64,000 bases of DNA from Pelomonas asaccharophilus_A (GCF_031458115.1 NZ_JAVDXV010000005.1:310001-374000), one strand, 5' to 3'; shown: positions 38,582 through 47,803, counted from the first letter of the stretch. Numbers and translations are program-made. The notes: a model not told the origin generated them from the letters alone.

Positions 38582-38594
38582 GAAAGCGCTTTCT
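38581..38594. promoter_or_regulatory. LacI-family operator at the GH26-like gene start
   Basis: TGAAAGCGCTTTCT contains the perfect 12-bp dyad GAAAGCGCTTTC with the central CG pair typical of LacI/CcpA-type operators. It touches the start codon of the GH26-like gene, so a bound repressor would block it directly. No LacI regulator is encoded in the window; it must be elsewhere. Confidence 0.7.
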
Positions 38595-38701
38595 AGTGCC
38601 GGCGCGATTGTGTAGGCCGGCAAGCGACAACGCAGTCAGCCGCAACCCTGAGATGGGCTCTCTGCGGACGCGCAGCACCCTGGCTTGGGCACACTGCGCT
38701 C

Positions 38702-39730
38702 ATGCCCGATCTGGTCACGCGTCGCCCGCAGGGCCTGTACTGCGAGCCCGGCGACTTCTTCATCGATCCCTGGCTGCCGGTCGACAAGGCCGTCATAACG
38801 CACGCCCATGCCGACCATTGCCGGCCGGGCCACGGCGCCTATCTGGCTCACCGCGACGGCCTGGGCCTGATGCGCACCCGGCTGGGCGACGACGCGTCGT
38901 TGGACGGCCTGGCCTATGGCGAGACGCGCCGCATCGGCGAAGTGACGCTGAGTCTGCACCCGGCCGGACATGTACTGGGCTCGGCCCAGGTCCGCATCGA
39001 GCATCGCGGCGAGGTGTGGGTGGTCGCGGGCGACTACTTCGTCAGCGGCGCGGGCGACTGCAACACCACCTGCGCGCCGTTCGAGCCGGTGCGCTGCGAT
39101 GTCTTCGTCACCGAGAGCACCTTCGGCCTGCCCATCTACCGCTGGGCGCCGCAAACGGAAGTGCTGAGCGAGATGCACGCCTGGTGGGCCGACTGCGGGC
39201 GCCAAGGCCGGCATGCGCTGCTGATGGGCTACAGCCTCGGCAAGGCGCAGCGCCTGATCGCCGGGCTGGCCGGCGCGCATGCGCCCGGGCCGGTGCTCGT
39301 GCATGGCGCGGTCGCGCGGCTGAACACCGCCTACCGGGAAGCCGGCATCGCGCTGCCCGAGGTGGAGACGGTCACGCCGGACACGAACTTCAAGTCGTTG
39401 CGCGGCGCGCTGGTCATTGCGCCGCCCGCGGTGCAGGGCAGCCGCTGGGCCAAGGCGATGGGGCCGCACAGCGACGCCTTCGCCAGCGGCTGGATGCGGC
39501 TGCGCGGCGCAAGACGCCGGCGCGGCGTGGACCGCGGCTTCGTGTTCAGCGACCACGCCGACTGGCCGGGCCTGTTGTCGGCCATCCGTGCGACGGGCGC
39601 GCAGCGCGTCATCGTCACGCACGGCGACGAGGGGGCGCTGGTGCGCTACCTGGGCGAACTGGGCCTGCAGGCCGAGGCGTTCGCGACGGAGTACGGCGAC
39701 GAGACCCATGGCGTGGAGGCCGCGGCATGA
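38702..39730 (+). CDS. Ligase-associated MBL-fold DNA exonuclease
   Basis: A 342-residue metallo-beta-lactamase-fold nuclease of the type found next to bacterial Lhr helicases. It has the metal-binding THAHADHCRPG (about residues 33-43), the AGDYFVSG strand and the C-terminal FSDHADWPGL motif of the beta-CASP-like subgroup (as in SNM1/CPSF relatives). The family processes DNA ends for repair. It overlaps the ligase gene by four bases (ATGA) and opens a four-gene operon. The 120 bp upstream also contain the divergent GH26-like promoter region. Confidence 0.92.
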   Translation: MPDLVTRRPQGLYCEPGDFFIDPWLPVDKAVITHAHADHCRPGHGAYLAHRDGLGLMRTRLGDDASLDGLAYGETRRIGEVTLSLHPAGHVLGSAQVRIEHRGEVWVVAGDYFVSGAGDCNTTCAPFEPVRCDVFVTESTFGLPIYRWAPQTEVLSEMHAWWADCGRQGRHALLMGYSLGKAQRLIAGLAGAHAPGPVLVHGAVARLNTAYREAGIALPEVETVTPDTNFKSLRGALVIAPPAVQGSRWAKAMGPHSDAFASGWMRLRGARRRRGVDRGFVFSDHADWPGLLSAIRATGAQRVIVTHGDEGALVRYLGELGLQAEAFATEYGDETHGVEAAA

Positions 39731-41382
39731 AGCGCTTCGTTGCGCTGTACCTGGCGCTGGATGCAAGCACGTCCACGCTGGCCAAGGTGGCGGCGGTGAA
39801 GCGCTACCTCGCCGACGCACCCGCGCGCGATGCCGCATGGGCGGTCTACCTGCTGGCCGGCGGCACGCCGCGCCGGGCCGTGCCGACCGCCGAGCTGCGC
39901 GCGCTGGCCTGCGAAGCCGCGGGCCTGCCGGAGTGGCTGTTCGAGGCCGGCTATGCCGTGACCGGCGACCTCGCCGAGGCCATCGCCTATGTGCTGCCGG
40001 ACCCTGTGGACCGGCTGGATGAACCGCTCGCCGACTGGATGGAGCAGCGCATCCTGCCGCTTCGGGCAATGGATGCCGCCGGGCGGCGCGAGGCGGTGCT
40101 GGCGGCGTGGAACGGCCTGTCCGCCGACGAGCGCTTCATGTTCGTCAAGCTGGTGGGCGGAGGCTTTCGCGTGGGCGTCAGCAAGCTGCTGGTGCAACGT
40201 GCGCTGGCGGAATGGTCGGGCGCCGATGCCGCCGGCATCGCGCAGCGCATGATGGGCTACACCGGCATCGACACCCCGCCGACGGCCGAGCGTTTCCAGG
40301 CGCTGTGGGTCGACGACGCAAGCGGTGCACGCGGCGGCCAGCCCTACCCGTTCTTCCTGGCCCATGCGCTGCCCGATGAGCCCGCGACGCTGGGCGAGCG
40401 CAGCGACTGGCTGGCCGAGTGGAAGTACGACGGCATCCGCGCGCAGGTCGTCAAGCGCGACGGGCAGGTGTGGATCTGGTCGCGCGGCGAGGAGCTGGTG
40501 ACCGAGCGCTTCCCCGAAGTCGAGCTGGAAGCGCGCGCGTGGCCGGATGGCACGGTCGTCGACGGCGAACTGCTGGCCTGGCATCACGGCGAGCCCGAAC
40601 CCGCACCATTCGCGCTGCTGCAAAAGCGCATCGGCCGCACCAAGCTGTCCAAGGCCATCCTGACCGAAGCCCCGGTTCGGCTGCTGGCCTACGACCTGCT
40701 CGAAAGTGAGGGGGTGGACCGGCGCCAGGAACCCCTGCACGTACGTCGCGCGCTCTTGGAACGCCTGGGCATCGCGACGTCGCCCCTGCTGCCCGACGCC
40801 GACTGGCCTGCGCTCGCCGCCGCGCGCGAGGGCTCGCGAGAGCGGCGCGTCGAAGGCCTGATGCTGAAGCACCGCGAATCGGCCTACGGCATCGGGCGGA
40901 CGGTGGGCGCGTGGTGGAAATGGAAGGTCGCGCCGCTGAGCGTGGACGCCGTGCTGATCTACGCCCAGGCCGGCCACGGCCGCCGCGCCAATCTGTACAC
41001 CGACTACAGCTTTGCCGTCTGGAGCCGCGCGCCGCGCGATGCGGCGGAGGCCGAAGCCGCGCTGGACGCCACGGGCGGCGAACTCGCGCTGGTGCCGTTC
41101 GCCAAGGCCTATTCCGGTCTCACCGACGAAGAGATCAAGCGCGTGGACCGCACCGTGCGGCAGACGACCGTGGAGAAGTTCGGGCCGGTGCGGCGCGTGC
41201 GGCCGTCGCTGGTGTTCGAGCTGGGCTTCGAGGGCATACAGGCCAGCACGCGGCACAAGAGCGGCATCGCGGTGCGCTTCCCGCGCATGCTGCGCATCCG
41301 CGACGACAAGCCGCTGCACGAGGCCGACACGCTGGACACGCTGCGCGCACTGATGGGGGTGGCCGCCGATGCGGGTGAGTGA
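39727..41382 (+). CDS. ATP-dependent DNA ligase of the Lhr cassette
   Basis: A 551-residue ATP-dependent DNA ligase. The N-terminal helical DNA-binding domain (1-200) carries DERFMFVKLVGGGFRVGVS, similar to archaeal and eukaryotic ligase I. The adenylation domain has the nucleotidyl-lysine Lys233 in EWKYDGIRAQV, and the OB domain ends with RFPRMLRIRDDKP. It differs from LigD in lacking phosphoesterase and polymerase domains. The start at 39727 is fixed by overlap with the exonuclease stop; the end overlaps the helicase start by 14 bases. It seals breaks after the partner nuclease and helicase act. Confidence 0.94.
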   Translation: MKRFVALYLALDASTSTLAKVAAVKRYLADAPARDAAWAVYLLAGGTPRRAVPTAELRALACEAAGLPEWLFEAGYAVTGDLAEAIAYVLPDPVDRLDEPLADWMEQRILPLRAMDAAGRREAVLAAWNGLSADERFMFVKLVGGGFRVGVSKLLVQRALAEWSGADAAGIAQRMMGYTGIDTPPTAERFQALWVDDASGARGGQPYPFFLAHALPDEPATLGERSDWLAEWKYDGIRAQVVKRDGQVWIWSRGEELVTERFPEVELEARAWPDGTVVDGELLAWHHGEPEPAPFALLQKRIGRTKLSKAILTEAPVRLLAYDLLESEGVDRRQEPLHVRRALLERLGIATSPLLPDADWPALAAAREGSRERRVEGLMLKHRESAYGIGRTVGAWWKWKVAPLSVDAVLIYAQAGHGRRANLYTDYSFAVWSRAPRDAAEAEAALDATGGELALVPFAKAYSGLTDEEIKRVDRTVRQTTVEKFGPVRRVRPSLVFELGFEGIQASTRHKSGIAVRFPRMLRIRDDKPLHEADTLDTLRALMGVAADAGE

Positions 41383-43873
41383 CTGGCTGGCCGCGCGCGG
41401 CTGGAATGCGTTCGCGTTCCAGCGCAATGTCTGGAGGGCCATGGCGCAGGGCCACTCCGGCCTGCTGCACGCGACCACCGGTGCCGGCAAGACACTGGCC
41501 GTCTGGCTGGGTGCGCTGCAGGCCTTTGGCAAGTCGGAGGCGCCGCTGATGGTGCTGTGGGTCACGCCCATGCGCGCGCTCAGCCATGACACGCTGCTGG
41601 CACTGCAGGACGCCGCCGGCGCGCTGGCGCCCGACTGGACGCTGGCGGCCCGCACCGGCGACACGACGTCCGGCGAGCGCGCGTCGCAGCAGCGCCGCTG
41701 GCCCACGGCGCTGGTGACGACGCCCGAATCGCTGAGCCTGATGCTGTCGCGCGCCGACGCCCCCGACGTGCTGAAGCGCGTGCGGCTGGTCGTCGTCGAC
41801 GAATGGCACGAGCTGCTGGGCAGCAAGCGCGGTGTGCAGCTGCAACTGGCGCTGGCGCGGCTGCGCCGCTGGAGCCCGGCGCTGATGACCTGGGGCCTGT
41901 CGGCCACGCTGGCCAACCTCGACGAGGCCCGCGACGTGCTCGCGCCCGAGGCGGTGCTGGTGCGCGGCGCGCAGGACAAGAAGATAGCCATCGACACGCT
42001 GCTGCCGCCCCGCATCGAGCGCTTCGCCTGGGGTGGTCACATGGGGCTGACGATGCTGCCGGCCGTGGTCGAGCTGATCGAGTCCGCCGCCAGCAGCCTG
42101 GTGTTCACGAACACGCGTTCGCAGAGCGAGCGCTGGTTCCAGGCGCTGCTCGATGCACGGCCGGACTGGGCCGGGCTGATCGCGCTGCACCACGGCTCCA
42201 TTGACGCTGAGTTGCGCCGCTGGGTCGAGGCCGCGATGAAGGCCGGCCAGCTCAAGGCCGTCGTCTGCACCGCCAGCCTGGACCTTGGCGTGGACTTCCT
42301 GCCAGTGGACCAGGTGCTGCAGATCGGCTCGGCCAAGGGCGTGGCCCGGCTGCTGCAGCGCGCCGGCCGCAGCGGCCACGCGCCGGGGCGGCGCTCCAAG
42401 GTCACCATGGTGCCGACCCACAGCCTGGAGATCGTCGAGGCGTCCGCGCTGCGCGCCGCCGTGCAGGCCGGCCGCATCGAGCCGCGCCGCCCGCCCGAGG
42501 CGCCGCTGGACGTGCTGGTGCAGCACCTCGTCACCGTCGCGCTGGGCGGCGGCTTTCGCCCCGACGAGCTGCTGCCCGAGGTGCGCACGGCACCCAGCTA
42601 CCGCCGGCTCAGCGACGAGGCCTGGCAATGGGCGCTGGCCTTCGTGCGCCATGGCGGTGACAGCCTGCGCGCCTACCCGGACTTCCAGCGCGTCGTGCCG
42701 GACGACGAAGGCGTCTGGCGCGTGCCCGATCAGCGGCTGGCGCGCCGCCACCGCAGCAACATCGGCACCATCGTGTCCGACGCGGTGATGAGCGTTCAAT
42801 TCATGGCCGGCGGACGCATCGCGACCGTGGAAGAAGGCTTCATCGCGCGGCTCAAGCCGGGCGATGTGTTCCTGCTCGGCGGCCGCGCACTGGAGCTGGT
42901 GCGCACCGAGGGGCTGACCGCCTATGTGCGTGTGGCCAAGCCAGGCCGCGCGCTGCTGCCGCGCTGGAATGGCGGGCAGTTCCCCATCTCCGACACGCTG
43001 GCGGACGCGATGCTGGAGCGCTTAGACGAAGCCGCCCATGGTCGCTACCCCGACCGCGAGATGCGTTTCGTCGCGCCGCTGCTGAAGCTGCAGGGCGAGT
43101 GGTCGGCGCTGCCGACGCCGCACCGCCTGCTGGCGGAGGTGCAGACCTCGTCGGACGGCCACCACCTGTTCCTCTACCCTTTTGCCGGCCGCGTCGTGCA
43201 CCTGGGTCTGGCTTGGCTGCTGGCCTGGCGGATCGGGCGCGACACGCCCGCCACGTTCACGGTGGCTGTCAACGACTACGGCATGGAGTTGCTCAGCGCC
43301 ACCGAGCTGGACTGGGCCGCCCGCCTGCCCGGGCTGCTCGCCGCCGTGGACCGCGCGACGCTGCGCGAGGAGGTGCTGGCCAGCATCAACGCCAGCGAGC
43401 TGGCGCGGCGGCGCTTCCGGCAGATCGCGCGCATCTCGGGCCTGATCTTCCAGAGCCATCCCGGCGAGGCGCGCAGCCAGCGCCAGCTGCAGGCCTCCGC
43501 CTCGCTGTACTTCGATGTCTTCCGCCAGCACGACCCCGGCAACCGGCTGCTGCGCCAGGCCGAGGAGGAACTGCTGTCGGCCGAGCTGGACGTCGATTCA
43601 CTGGCGCGCACGCTGGATCGCCTGGCCGCACTGCCGCTGGACCTGCAGCGGCCGGCGCGCACCTCGCCGCTGGCTTTTCCACTGATGGTCGAGATGCTGC
43701 GCGAGCGCGTGACGACCGAGTCGCTGGCGCAGCGGCTGACCCGCATGCTCGCCGAGCTGGAGGCGGCGGCCGGCGGCGGGCCGGCGCCGCAGGACGTGGG
43801 CGAGCGGCTCGCCTTCGGCCAGGAACGCGACAAGGCCTCCCCGCGATCCCGCGAACGCCGGAGGCGCCGGTGA
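41369..43873 (+). CDS. Ligase-associated Lhr-type DEXH helicase
   Basis: An 834-residue superfamily 2 DNA helicase of the Lhr core type. Walker A is ATTGAGKT (about residues 32-39), the DEXH box appears as DEWHELLGSKRG, motif III is GLSATLA, and the second RecA domain has LVFTNTRSQSERW and QRAGRSGHAPGR. A winged helix and the Lhr-specific C-terminal domain complete it. It moves 3' to 5' on single strands in characterised homologues. Both ends overlap neighbouring genes (the stop shares GTGA with pdeM), so the four proteins are made together. Confidence 0.94.
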   Translation: MRVSDWLAARGWNAFAFQRNVWRAMAQGHSGLLHATTGAGKTLAVWLGALQAFGKSEAPLMVLWVTPMRALSHDTLLALQDAAGALAPDWTLAARTGDTTSGERASQQRRWPTALVTTPESLSLMLSRADAPDVLKRVRLVVVDEWHELLGSKRGVQLQLALARLRRWSPALMTWGLSATLANLDEARDVLAPEAVLVRGAQDKKIAIDTLLPPRIERFAWGGHMGLTMLPAVVELIESAASSLVFTNTRSQSERWFQALLDARPDWAGLIALHHGSIDAELRRWVEAAMKAGQLKAVVCTASLDLGVDFLPVDQVLQIGSAKGVARLLQRAGRSGHAPGRRSKVTMVPTHSLEIVEASALRAAVQAGRIEPRRPPEAPLDVLVQHLVTVALGGGFRPDELLPEVRTAPSYRRLSDEAWQWALAFVRHGGDSLRAYPDFQRVVPDDEGVWRVPDQRLARRHRSNIGTIVSDAVMSVQFMAGGRIATVEEGFIARLKPGDVFLLGGRALELVRTEGLTAYVRVAKPGRALLPRWNGGQFPISDTLADAMLERLDEAAHGRYPDREMRFVAPLLKLQGEWSALPTPHRLLAEVQTSSDGHHLFLYPFAGRVVHLGLAWLLAWRIGRDTPATFTVAVNDYGMELLSATELDWAARLPGLLAAVDRATLREEVLASINASELARRRFRQIARISGLIFQSHPGEARSQRQLQASASLYFDVFRQHDPGNRLLRQAEEELLSAELDVDSLARTLDRLAALPLDLQRPARTSPLAFPLMVEMLRERVTTESLAQRLTRMLAELEAAAGGGPAPQDVGERLAFGQERDKASPRSRERRRRR

Positions 43874-44529
43874 GCCTGCGCGTGGACGCCGCGGGCGAGA
43901 CGCTGTGGCTGCAGGCCGACGGCACGGTCTGGTGGCCGGCGGCGCGCACGCTGTTCGCGGCCGATCTGCACCTGGGCAAGGGCGCCGCGTTCCGCGCGCA
44001 GGGCCAGCCGGTGCCAGCAGGCAGCAGCGCGCGCACGCTGGCGGCGCTGGAGGCGCGGATCGCTGATGTGGGCGCGGACCGGCTCGTCGTGCTGGGCGAC
44101 TTCTGGCATGGCGCGCAGGGGTTGACGCCGCCGCTGTTGGCCGCGGTAGCCGCGTTCGCGACTCGGGTGGAGACGCTGCTGGTGCTGGGCAACCATGACC
44201 GGCGCATCCATCCCGATGGCCTGCCGATCACGACGGTCCACGGTGCGTTGCAACTCGGGCCGCTGACCGCGACGCATGAGCCGCCACCCATCGGCGCACC
44301 GGGCTTCACGCTGGCAGGCCACCTGCATCCGGCAGTCGTGCTGGGCAGCCGCGCAGGCGATCGCTTGCGGCGGCCCTGCTTCGTGCGCTGGCCACACGCG
44401 CTGGTGCTGCCCGCGTTCGGCGGCCTGACCGGCGCGCTGACGCTGAACCGTGGCGAACTGGCCCGTCAGGGGGCCGATGTGGCGGTGCTGGGCGAGGGCG
44501 ACGTGCGCTGGATGCCCCAGCCGCGCTGA
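43870..44529 (+). CDS. pdeM: Ligase-associated endonuclease PdeM
   Basis: A 219-residue calcineurin-like metallophosphoesterase read from a GTG that overlaps the helicase stop (GTGA). All metal motifs are present: ADLHLGKG, LGDFWHG, LGNHDR and GHLHP. The family is the fourth member of the exonuclease-ligase-helicase-PdeM DNA damage cassette. It converges with the ECF sigma gene; a perfect 14-bp palindrome (TGACCCGCGGGTCA, 44532-44545) lies across the two stops and might end both transcripts. Confidence 0.92.
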   Translation: MSLRVDAAGETLWLQADGTVWWPAARTLFAADLHLGKGAAFRAQGQPVPAGSSARTLAALEARIADVGADRLVVLGDFWHGAQGLTPPLLAAVAAFATRVETLLVLGNHDRRIHPDGLPITTVHGALQLGPLTATHEPPPIGAPGFTLAGHLHPAVVLGSRAGDRLRRPCFVRWPHALVLPAFGGLTGALTLNRGELARQGADVAVLGEGDVRWMPQPR

Positions 44530-44542
44530 AATGACCCGCGGG

Positions 44543-45106
44543 TCAGAAAGGCAGCTGCGCGCCGCGGGCCTGCATCCGTGTGCGCAGATGCGAGCGCGCG
44601 CGCGACACGCGGCTGCGCACGGTGCCGATGGGCACGGACAGCAGCGCGGCGGCGTCCTCGTAGCTCATGTCGTCCATCGCGACGAGCAGCAGCACCTCGC
44701 GCATCTCGGGCATCAGACCGTCCAGCTCGTTCTGCAGCAGCAGCATCAGCTGGTTCAGGTGGCATTGCTGCTCGGGGTCGGCCTGGTTGCAGGGCGTGGC
44801 GTCCAGCGCGGACTCGTCCTCGAAGCGGTACAGCCGCGACGGCGCGCGCGCCAGGTGGTTGCGCACCAGGTTCATCGCGATGCCGTACAGCCAGGTGGAC
44901 AGCTGCGACTCGCCGCGGAACTGCTCGAAGGTGCGCGCCGCCTCGACAAAGGCCTGCTGCGACAGCTCCTCGGCCTCGGTGCTGTCGCCGATGTGGCGCA
45001 GCACGAAGCGGTAGAGGCGGTCACGGTGTTCGCCGAACAACTCCGAGAAGATGACGTTCGGGTTGGCAACGACGGGTTGGCGGATCTGAAGGCACTGCGG
45101 CTGCAT
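44543..45106 (-). CDS. ECF-type RNA polymerase sigma factor of the T6SS locus
   Basis: A 187-residue extracytoplasmic-function sigma-70 factor. Region 2 runs FSELFGEHRDRLYRFV through TEAEELSQQAFVEAAR and STWLYGIAMNLVRNHLAR; region 4 has EMREVLLLVAMDDMSYEDAAALLSVPIGTVRSRVSRAR in pieces at residues 130-175. No anti-sigma gene adjoins it. The start at 45106 gives the normal family length; the frame is open 33 codons further upstream. It lies downstream of a Ser/Thr kinase and an unknown gene at the edge of the T6SS. Four nearby sites share one ECF-like promoter pattern, so it probably drives this cluster. That link is inference. Confidence 0.88.
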   Translation of the reverse strand: MQPQCLQIRQPVVANPNVIFSELFGEHRDRLYRFVLRHIGDSTEAEELSQQAFVEAARTFEQFRGESQLSTWLYGIAMNLVRNHLARAPSRLYRFEDESALDATPCNQADPEQQCHLNQLMLLLQNELDGLMPEMREVLLLVAMDDMSYEDAAALLSVPIGTVRSRVSRARSHLRTRMQARGAQLPF

Positions 45107-45251
45107 CGCGGGCTCCGGGCGTGTGACGCGGCCGATTGGCCGCCCTGTCTGATCAGACGCCGTCGCCGGCACAACCGCGACAGGGCTTTCCACCCTCCCC
45201 CGCATTCGCGGGCGTGGGTAAGCCCGAACGCCGTGAACTAAATCACGGACA

Positions 45252-45809
45252 TCAATGCGCCGCCGTCACGAGCAGCTCGCGCAGCCGTGTCGCGACCGCG
45301 TCGGCGTCGGCCGGCGCCACCCGGAACTCGGCCTCCAGCGCCTGGTCCAGCGCGCGCCGGCGCTCGCTGCCGAGGCTGACCGGGTCCAGGCCCAGCGACT
45401 CGGCCACGCGCCGGAAACGCCAGCCCAGCAACTGCGCCGAGAACTCGAACTGCAGCAAATGTGACTGCGCCTGCAGCAGGCTCAGCGCCGCCTCCGCGCA
45501 GGCCACCGCCCGGCGCACCGTGCGCGCCGGCAGCAGCCGACGCGGCTTGGTACTGAGCCGCCACTCACGCTCGGCCACCGCGCTGGCGGCGTCGCCGTAG
45601 CGCTCACGCAGCGCCAGCACGAACAGGTGGCCGATCTGGTCCGAAACCGGCACATCGGGCGTGGGCCCGCCACGAACCTCCAGTTCCCCGTCTATCCACC
45701 TCGCCCACAGCAATCGACCCGTGGCCGCGGCGCCAATGAAGGCCTCGAGGCGGGAGGAATCGGGCATCGCCGATGCAGCGGCGACGGGAAGCAGGGTCGG
45801 TTTCAGCAC
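45252..45809 (-). CDS. Unknown protein of the T6SS regulatory segment
   Basis: About 185 residues, soluble, Ala/Arg/Leu-rich and probably mostly helical (RTVRRAVACAEAALSLLQAQ, LDQALEAEFRVAPADADAVA). I recognise no family. The open frame begins at an ATG at 45866, but the promoter-like site at 45874-45901 would place the transcript start about there. I therefore prefer the GTG at 45809 or the ATG at 45767. It lies between the kinase and the ECF sigma gene on the same strand. Its position and shared promoter pattern suggest a regulatory or accessory T6SS role, for example a sigma-factor partner. Confidence 0.55.
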   Translation of the reverse strand: MLKPTLLPVAAASAMPDSSRLEAFIGAAATGRLLWARWIDGELEVRGGPTPDVPVSDQIGHLFVLALRERYGDAASAVAEREWRLSTKPRRLLPARTVRRAVACAEAALSLLQAQSHLLQFEFSAQLLGWRFRRVAESLGLDPVSLGSERRRALDQALEAEFRVAPADADAVATRLRELLVTAAH

Positions 45810-45873
45810 GCGGTCCAGGGTTCTGCGGTGATCCCGGCCTGGCGCAACACCGCACCTGCCGGGCATTGACTGG

Positions 45874-45901
45874 GTAACCGCCGATGCGGCCGGGTTCCCC
45901 C
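45874..45901 (-). promoter_or_regulatory. ECF-like promoter, GGGGGAAC-N15-GTTAC (site B)
   Basis: On the minus strand GGGGGAAC (45901-45894) is followed after exactly 15 bases by GTTAC (45878-45874). It is identical in both boxes to the site before tssA. It would start transcription near 45868, reading through the unknown gene and probably on into the sigma gene, which would make the sigma factor autoregulated. Confidence 0.6.
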
Positions 45902-45921
45902 GCCGCGCTAGGGAGCAACGC

Positions 45922-47742
45922 CTAGCGCACCGCCTCGACGCCGAACACCGCCGCGCCGAACTCGCCGGCGCAGGTCGGCCGGCCGCAGTCCGGCAGGCCC
46001 AGCAGCCAGCTGGGCGCGCGCGGGTCGGCCCCCGTGGCCGGCGCCTGCGACGGCAGCGACAGGAAGCCGTAGGCGCTGTCCTTGCCGGTGGACCAGGGCG
46101 TGAAGCTGCGCGGCTCCGCCGTCACCAGCACCAGGAAGTGATGCAGTCCGGCCGGCTCGCCGGCCTTCAGCGGCCAGCTGTCCTGCGGCAGCTTCACGGC
46201 CTGGCCGGCGGTGACGCGGTTGTTGCCTTTGCCGCCCGCCTTGTCATTGGGATAGAGCTGCATCAGGCTGCCGTCCGGCCCGGCCAGCAGCACATAGAGA
46301 TGGCCGTCGCGCGAGCTGGTCACGCTGAAGCGCAGCTCGTCGCGGTCGATGCGCAGCTGGGTGCGCTCGGCCTGGGCCAGCACGTCGAAGCCGGCGCTGT
46401 GGCGCGACGCCAGCTGCTGGAACTGGCCATGCAGGTCCAGCGGCGCGGCGGCGACCGGCGGCGGCGCGGGCTCCGCGGCCGGTAGGGCAGCGGCAGGCGC
46501 CTGCACCGCGGGCGTGGCGGCGGCCTCGACCGGGGCAGGCTCCCGGGTCAACAGGTAGGCGGCCAGCCCCGCCGCGGCCACGCCGGCCAGACCCAGGACG
46601 GCCAGCAGCGGCGTGCGGCTGCGGGTTGCCGGCTCGGGTGCCGCCGCGGCCGCAGGCGGCGGTGGCGGCGCCTGGATCAGCGTGGCCATCTGGCCCGGCT
46701 TGGGCGTGTAGCTGCCCGCCAGGCCCAGCGCCTCGCGGAACTCCTCCATCGACGCGGTGCGGTTGTCCGGCATGACCTGCAGCGCCCGGTCCACCGCCTG
46801 CAACAGGCGGTCGCTGTAGCGGCCTTTCGTGAGGTCGCCGAGCTGGGCCAGCGGCACGTAATCGTCCTTGACGATGCGGCCCACGCTGGGCGGCGGCGTG
46901 CGGCCGGTGATGGCGCAGTAGATGACGGCGGCCAGTGCGTAGACGTCGGTCCACGGCCCCTGCTTCAGGCTGGGCACCTCGGCGTACTGCTCGATGGGGG
47001 CGTAGCCGGGCTTCAGGATGACGGTCAGCGCCTGTGTCATGTCGCCGATGACGCGGCGCGCCGCGCCGAAGTCCAGCAGCAGCGGCAGCCCGCTGCCGCG
47101 CAGCAGCAGGATGTTGTCGGGCGCGATGTCGCGGTGATAGCAGTTCTCGCCGTGCAGCACCAGCAGCGCCTCGGTCAGCGGCGCCAGCAGGTTCATCAGC
47201 CACGCCTCGGACGGCGGCTCGCCCATTTCCTTCAGCGTGTCCTTCACCGTCTTGCCCTCGATGAAGGGCATGACCATGAAGGCCGTGCCGTTGGCCTCCC
47301 AGAAACGGTAGACCTTGACCAGCGACGGGTGGTCGAACTGGGCCAGCAGCCGTGCCTCGTTGATGAAGCTCTTCAGCCCGGCCTCGAAGGTGTCGCGGTG
47401 GCGCTCGGAGCGCACCCGCACCTGGGACTGCTCGCCGCGCAGCGCCAGCGCCGACGGCATGTATTCCTTCAGCGCCACCATGCGCTCCAGCGCGTGGTCG
47501 CGCGCCAGGTAGACGATGCCGAAGCCGCCCTCGCCCAGCACGCTGACGACCTCGAACTCGGCCTGGCGGCTGCCGACAGGCAGCGCGTTACCGGCCGGCG
47601 CCTGCAGGGCGGGTGCCGCAGGCGGTTCGGCCGGGGCTGCCGGTGCGCCGCTGAACACCGTGGGCTGTTCCAGCGGCCCGCCGACCGGCCGGATGATGGT
47701 GGCGTCGTCGTCCTCGGGGGCGCTGGGGGCGGTGGGGTTCAT
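45922..47742 (-). CDS. Membrane Ser/Thr protein kinase with DUF4384-type C-terminus (PpkA-like)
   Basis: A 606-residue kinase. The N-terminus carries DDDATIIRP, a Thr site of the kind bound by FHA domains. The kinase domain (about 62-335) has GEGGFG, Lys92 in ALKEYMP, the catalytic loop HRDIAPDN and DFGAAR. A Pro/Ala linker leads to one membrane segment (about 375-393), then an outside domain like DUF4384 (FSVTSSRDGHLYVLLAGPDG, LMQLYPNDK), as in several T6SS-linked kinases. PpkA kinases switch T6SS on post-translationally through FHA proteins. It diverges from tssA, and its own ECF-like promoter lies 34 bases upstream. Confidence 0.88.
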   Translation of the reverse strand: MNPTAPSAPEDDDATIIRPVGGPLEQPTVFSGAPAAPAEPPAAPALQAPAGNALPVGSRQAEFEVVSVLGEGGFGIVYLARDHALERMVALKEYMPSALALRGEQSQVRVRSERHRDTFEAGLKSFINEARLLAQFDHPSLVKVYRFWEANGTAFMVMPFIEGKTVKDTLKEMGEPPSEAWLMNLLAPLTEALLVLHGENCYHRDIAPDNILLLRGSGLPLLLDFGAARRVIGDMTQALTVILKPGYAPIEQYAEVPSLKQGPWTDVYALAAVIYCAITGRTPPPSVGRIVKDDYVPLAQLGDLTKGRYSDRLLQAVDRALQVMPDNRTASMEEFREALGLAGSYTPKPGQMATLIQAPPPPPAAAAAPEPATRSRTPLLAVLGLAGVAAAGLAAYLLTREPAPVEAAATPAVQAPAAALPAAEPAPPPVAAAPLDLHGQFQQLASRHSAGFDVLAQAERTQLRIDRDELRFSVTSSRDGHLYVLLAGPDGSLMQLYPNDKAGGKGNNRVTAGQAVKLPQDSWPLKAGEPAGLHHFLVLVTAEPRSFTPWSTGKDSAYGFLSLPSQAPATGADPRAPSWLLGLPDCGRPTCAGEFGAAVFGVEAVR

Positions 47743-47775
47743 CTTGGGCAGGGTTTGCGGCGTCCAACAGGCTGA

Positions 47776-47803
47776 GTGTCATCCGGGCCCGATACGTTCC
47801 CGC
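47776..47803 (-). promoter_or_regulatory. ECF-like promoter, GCGGGAAC-N15-GACAC (site C)
   Basis: On the minus strand GCGGGAAC (47803-47796) is followed after 15 bases by GACAC (47780-47776), 34 bases before the kinase start. The second box differs at two positions from the GTTAC of sites A and B, so it may be weaker. It stands back to back with the tssA promoter, seven bases apart. Confidence 0.5.

Noticed and set aside
45231..45248. Hairpin CCGTGA-N6-TCACGG as a terminator before the sigma gene
   Set aside because: The stem is six bases with no T-run. Readthrough from the upstream gene into the sigma gene remains likely.
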